From contig JAJYFI010000034.1 of NCBI GenBank assembly GCA_021790955.1, positions 1 to 9,361 of the forward strand: 9,361 nucleotides of DNA. The letters run 5' to 3'. Under the pieces are notes generated by a model that had not been told where the DNA came from, did no database searches, and saw only the letters and a program-made list of their open reading frames with translations. Made by a program: the position numbers and the translations under genes. Positions 6,939-9,361 of this stretch are shown one piece after another (position 1 is the first letter of the stretch; each line of letters opens with the position of its first letter). This DNA comes from a bacterium (GTDB lineage Bacteria > Elusimicrobiota > Elusimicrobia > UBA1565 > UBA9628).

Positions 6939-7903
6939 GCGGCCTCTCCCCCGGGCTCCGGACGACCGTAGCATTCGTCGAGAAAGCGCCACTCGCAGCC
7001 GCAGCGGGTCGCGGCGCATGGCAGGGGCTCGTCGGCGAGCCGGAAGGAAGGGTCAAGAAAATTTCCAAGCGGCATCCGGATGCCGTCGGCGAAATATTGG
7101 CCGCAACGCCACACGCTTCCGTCGTTTTCGACGCGGATATAGACGCGGCCCGCGTGGCACGGTTTCCCGAACGGATTGACGGGATCCATCTGGCGAGCGA
7201 CCCAGCTCTTGTACTTGACGTTCAGGTCCCGGCACATCCCGGCGATAACCGCTTCCTGCTCGGGCGAGTAGGCCTGCGGGTATTCCCGACCTTCGAAAGC
7301 CCCGCGGAAAGGCGCCACGACGACATTGAATCCCTCGCGCGCCAATTCCCTCTGGAAGAGGGCGAGCCTCGGCAAGAGCGGCGGGTAGCAGACGAGGAAG
7401 AGCCGGTAATCGTAGCCCGCCCAGTGGATCACTCTCATTTTTTCCACGAACTCCTCATAGCGCGCGAACTCCGGATGAAAGCTGATCCCGAAATCCAGGC
7501 GATCGGCGCGCACCCGGGAAGCGAATTCCTTCACCCACGAGAGAGGCCTCGACAAGTTGGTGTCGACGTAGAGGCGGTGCCGGGAGACAAGAGCCTCCGC
7601 CAAATTCAGAAAGCGGGGATACACGCTGGGCTCGCCCCCGGTGATGCCGATCTTGGCGGAGCCGTAAAGCTCGTACATCCTCATCCACGCCGCGAGCCAT
7701 TTCTCGGCCCCAACCGCGACCTCCCGGCGCGTTTCCATATCCCAACTGTCCGCCAAGGTGAAAAAGCAGTAGGAACATCGATAGTTGCAGCGATTGACGA
7801 TCTTCCAGTTGAATTCGCGGCACAGAGACGAGACCGGAAGCGCCTCCGCCGCCGAGGGCGCCGCAGTGTTCGTCTCAAGACCCTCTAAGAAAAAACCGCT
7901 CAC
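6935..7903 (-). CDS. Short radical SAM/SPASM protein, paralogue of its downstream neighbour
   Basis: The protein is 322 aa from GTG 7903, in a GTGA overlap with the upstream stop and 9 bp after GGAGGAGGG. The longer frame to 8026 is shadow sequence. The radical SAM motif is C39-x3-C43-x2-C46 (NRCNYRCSYC), with ITGGEP at 87-92. Subfamily signatures are shared with the neighbours: SFHPEFARYEEF, LVCYPPLLPRL, and PFRG-x4-GREYP-x-AYS. The SPASM-like region has C249, C267 (VWRCGQYF), C296, C301 and C303 (PCAATRCGCEWRFL), with GNFLDPSFRL between. The last residues are a short Gly/Glu/Ala tail. It shares 33 identical bases with the gene at 5988-6938 around the cluster-binding motif and 26 around the C-terminal cysteines. 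It is likely a cytoplasmic SAM-dependent radical enzyme; the substrate is unknown. Confidence 0.93.
   Translation of the reverse strand: MSGFFLEGLETNTAAPSAAEALPVSSLCREFNWKIVNRCNYRCSYCFFTLADSWDMETRREVAVGAEKWLAAWMRMYELYGSAKIGITGGEPSVYPRFLNLAEALVSRHRLYVDTNLSRPLSWVKEFASRVRADRLDFGISFHPEFARYEEFVEKMRVIHWAGYDYRLFLVCYPPLLPRLALFQRELAREGFNVVVAPFRGAFEGREYPQAYSPEQEAVIAGMCRDLNVKYKSWVARQMDPVNPFGKPCHAGRVYIRVENDGSVWRCGQYFADGIRMPLGNFLDPSFRLADEPLPCAATRCGCEWRFLDECYGRPEPGGEAA
6943..6949 (-). promoter_or_regulatory. Ribosome binding site deciding start 6938
   Basis: On the minus strand this reads GGAGAGG, preceded by further Gs, with a 4-bp spacer to GTG 6938. It supports the GTG within the GTGA overlap instead of the longer open frame. 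Confidence 0.65.
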
Positions 7904-8865
7904 GATGCGGCGCCCTCCTCCAAAGAGGATTCGACCAGGGACGTCGCGATTTCTCGGGAGCGCAGGTCGGCGGCAACCCGCTTCCAGTCGTCCCAAAGGT
8001 ACACGTGCTCCCCGCAAGCGTTGCAAAAGTTATAGGGGCAGGGGGCGGGGGCGTCAAGAAGGCGGAACTCGGGGTCGAACATATTGCCCATGGGTTTCGA
8101 GAACATACTGTCCTTGCCGCAACGGAAGACGTCGCCGTTGGCCTTGACGTTGGCGTAGACATGCCCCGCCGCGCAAAGACGCCCGATGGTTTTGGCCTCA
8201 TGCATGCGGTATTGCCGGTCATCATCTTGCGGCACAAGCCCTCCCAGAATCCCGCGCTCTCGAGAGGAGTAGGAGCGCGGGTAGTCCCGGCCCTCCCATA
8301 TCCCCTGGAAGACGTGGATGTCGCATCGAATGCCGGCTGCTTCCAGGATTTTGCGCTTCTGGTCGATATCGTCAAGAAGCGGCGGCCAGGACACCATCGT
8401 GACCTCCGGATGATAGCCCTTCCCGGCCAAGAACAGAACTTTGTCCCAAAATTCCTCCCAGCGGGCAAATTGATGGTGGTAGCTGGCCGAGAGATGAAGC
8501 CGCTCCGGAGGAATGCGGGACGCCAGCCTCTCCAGGAAATCCATCGAGGCGGAAAGATTCGAGATGATATAGAGGCGATGCCACCGCGCCATCCCGGCGA
8601 AAAGATCGAGCCCGGACGGATAGAGGAGAGGCTCCCCTCCCAGGACGTCCACGGAAATCGTCCCGCAACGCTCGTAAAGCCGCTCCCAAGCCTCGATCCA
8701 GCGGGCGACGCCGATCCCCTCGTGCTCTTTTGCGAGCTTGTCCCAAACTTTGTCCATCTCGAACCAGCAATACGAACAGCGGTAGTTGCAGCGATACCAA
8801 AGATCCCAGGTGAGTCTCCTGCCCGTCCATAGCCGCGAGTCGGCCCACCGAGAGACGTCTTTCAC
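7900..8865 (-). CDS. Short radical SAM/SPASM protein, divergent member of the array
   Basis: The protein is 321 aa from GTG 8865, in a GTGA overlap with the upstream stop and 10 bp after AGGAGG. The radical SAM motif is C26-x3-C30-x2-C33 (YRCNYRCSYCWFEM), with VLGGEPLLYP at about 74-83. It differs from the two downstream paralogues in having a shorter leader, YHHQFARWEEF where they have FHPEFA, and WPPLLDDI where they have YPPLLPRL. The GRDYP-x-SYS motif is kept. An insert of about ten residues (QDDDRQYRMHEAK region) precedes the SPASM-like part, which has C231, C249 (VFRCGK), C276, C281 and C284 (PCPYNFCNACG). The last-cysteine spacing is x2 instead of x1. An extra tail of about 30 residues follows. 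These differences suggest a different substrate site. It is probably translated in coupling with its neighbours. Confidence 0.92.
   Translation of the reverse strand: MKDVSRWADSRLWTGRRLTWDLWYRCNYRCSYCWFEMDKVWDKLAKEHEGIGVARWIEAWERLYERCGTISVDVLGGEPLLYPSGLDLFAGMARWHRLYIISNLSASMDFLERLASRIPPERLHLSASYHHQFARWEEFWDKVLFLAGKGYHPEVTMVSWPPLLDDIDQKRKILEAAGIRCDIHVFQGIWEGRDYPRSYSSRERGILGGLVPQDDDRQYRMHEAKTIGRLCAAGHVYANVKANGDVFRCGKDSMFSKPMGNMFDPEFRLLDAPAPCPYNFCNACGEHVYLWDDWKRVAADLRSREIATSLVESSLEEGAAS
7913..7921 (-). promoter_or_regulatory. Ribosome binding site deciding start 7903
   Basis: On the minus strand this reads GGAGGAGGG with a 9-bp spacer to GTG 7903. It lies within the C-terminal Glu/Glu/Gly codons of the upstream gene and supports the GTGA-overlap start. 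Confidence 0.65.
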
Positions 8866-9361
8866 GACACACCCGCCTCCTGCCGGGAGGACTCGGGAGT
8901 CCCCCACAACTCCCCCCAGCGATCATGCTCGCCGGCCAGCATACAGCGATCACAGGGGCAGGGCTCGAAGTCGCACCACGCCGGTCCGTCTAACAACCTC
9001 AAGTCGTCGTCGAAAAAAAGATTCCCCAAATAGCGCTGATCCTCGAAAAGAGGGGCGGGGCGATCCTCTCGCGGCTCGGCGCAACAACGGAAAACGTCGC
9101 CGTTCTTGCGGATCTTGGCGTATTTCTGGCCCATATGGCAGAGCACCGGCTTTCGAATCACTTCTCGGCGGTAGGAGACAACCTGAGATGGTCGTGGCGA
9201 AGGCGCAGCGACGAGCGGAGCGGTCCCTGCCCAGACCAGCTCCTCGGCTAACGGCACCTCTCCCGCCTTGGCGCGCGCCACATTGGCCTTCCCGACAAGA
9301 ACCCGCGTGGTGGAGTTGATGGCATGGCCCCTCCAGTTAAACCGGTCGAGGCTCAAGCGGC
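8862..9361 (-). CDS. Radical SAM-array protein, C-terminal SPASM-like part only
   Basis: The gene runs off the right edge; about 165 C-terminal residues are visible. The TTG at 9356 is internal, since the frame stays open to the window end. Counting from it, the SPASM-like region has C73, a C91-C92 doublet (DVFRCC), C128, C133, C135 and C138 (WCDFEPCPCDRC), with YLGNLFFDDDLRLLDGP between, matching GNFLD-x2-FRLLD of the three downstream genes. The radical SAM CxxxCxxC motif would lie beyond the window, so radical SAM membership is inferred from this homology and from position. Upstream of the SPASM region the chain reads FNWRGHAINS and then an Ala/Pro-rich stretch. The GREYP-type motif is altered and the C-terminal cysteines are more numerous than in the siblings. 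The TGA overlaps the next gene's GTG by 4 bp. The substrate is unknown. Confidence 0.82.
   Translation of the reverse strand, partial: RLSLDRFNWRGHAINSTTRVLVGKANVARAKAGEVPLAEELVWAGTAPLVAAPSPRPSQVVSYRREVIRKPVLCHMGQKYAKIRKNGDVFRCCAEPREDRPAPLFEDQRYLGNLFFDDDLRLLDGPAWCDFEPCPCDRCMLAGEHDRWGELWGTPESSRQEAGVS
8876..8881 (-). promoter_or_regulatory. Ribosome binding site deciding start 8865
   Basis: On the minus strand this reads AGGAGG with a 10-bp spacer to GTG 8865, inside the last codons of the upstream gene. Together with the GTGA overlap it favours this GTG over the longer open frame reaching 8907. Confidence 0.6.

Noticed and set aside
6141..8832. Series of plus-strand open frames of 263-276 codons (6141-6971, 7097-7888, 8005-8832)
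   Set aside because: Each mirrors one short-class radical SAM gene in the same antisense frame. Their mutual similarity comes from the paralogy of the real genes on the opposite strand.

Overview
The window is a GC-rich, tightly packed bacterial gene cluster made almost entirely of radical SAM enzymes. Eight of its nine genes are complete or partial radical SAM proteins carrying SPASM- or twitch-type auxiliary cluster regions. The ninth encodes a membrane-anchored SGNH-hydrolase-like protein with a TPR-like segment. Nothing in the sequence fixes the taxon. High GC, runs of paralogous SPASM proteins and a TPR/SGNH protein are compatible with uncultivated lineages such as Elusimicrobiota, Omnitrophota or deltaproteobacteria-like groups, but that is a weak guess.

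Layout. Positions 1-1740 (+ strand) hold two tandem paralogues of an N-terminal-twitch radical SAM protein. The first is represented only by its C-terminal part. The C-terminal third of the second repeats it at a constant offset of 1273 bp. Positions 9361-1737 (- strand) hold one apparent operon, read right to left: a truncated SPASM protein (8862-9361), three short radical SAM/SPASM paralogues of 316-322 aa (7900-8865, 6935-7903, 5988-6938), two longer paralogues with a TPR-like N-terminus (4754-5995, 3442-4761), and the SGNH/TPR protein (1737-3410). The two transcription units converge, and their stop codons overlap at 1737-1740.

How the genes fit together. All five junctions between adjacent radical SAM genes of the minus-strand array are translational overlaps. 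Three are 4-bp GTGA overlaps and two are 8-bp ATGNTTGA overlaps; where the upstream sequence was readable, a purine-rich ribosome binding site lies inside the preceding gene. This argues for coordinated synthesis in set proportions. The cluster probably carries out successive or alternative radical modifications of a peptide, protein or glycan in the cytoplasm. The SGNH protein, with its N-terminal membrane segment, may act on the exported product. No precursor peptide, transporter, protease or glycosyltransferase gene is visible here, so the substrate is unknown. No RNA genes, mobile elements, CRISPR arrays or convincing terminators were seen. The only gap over 5 bp between genes is 3411-3441 (31 bp).
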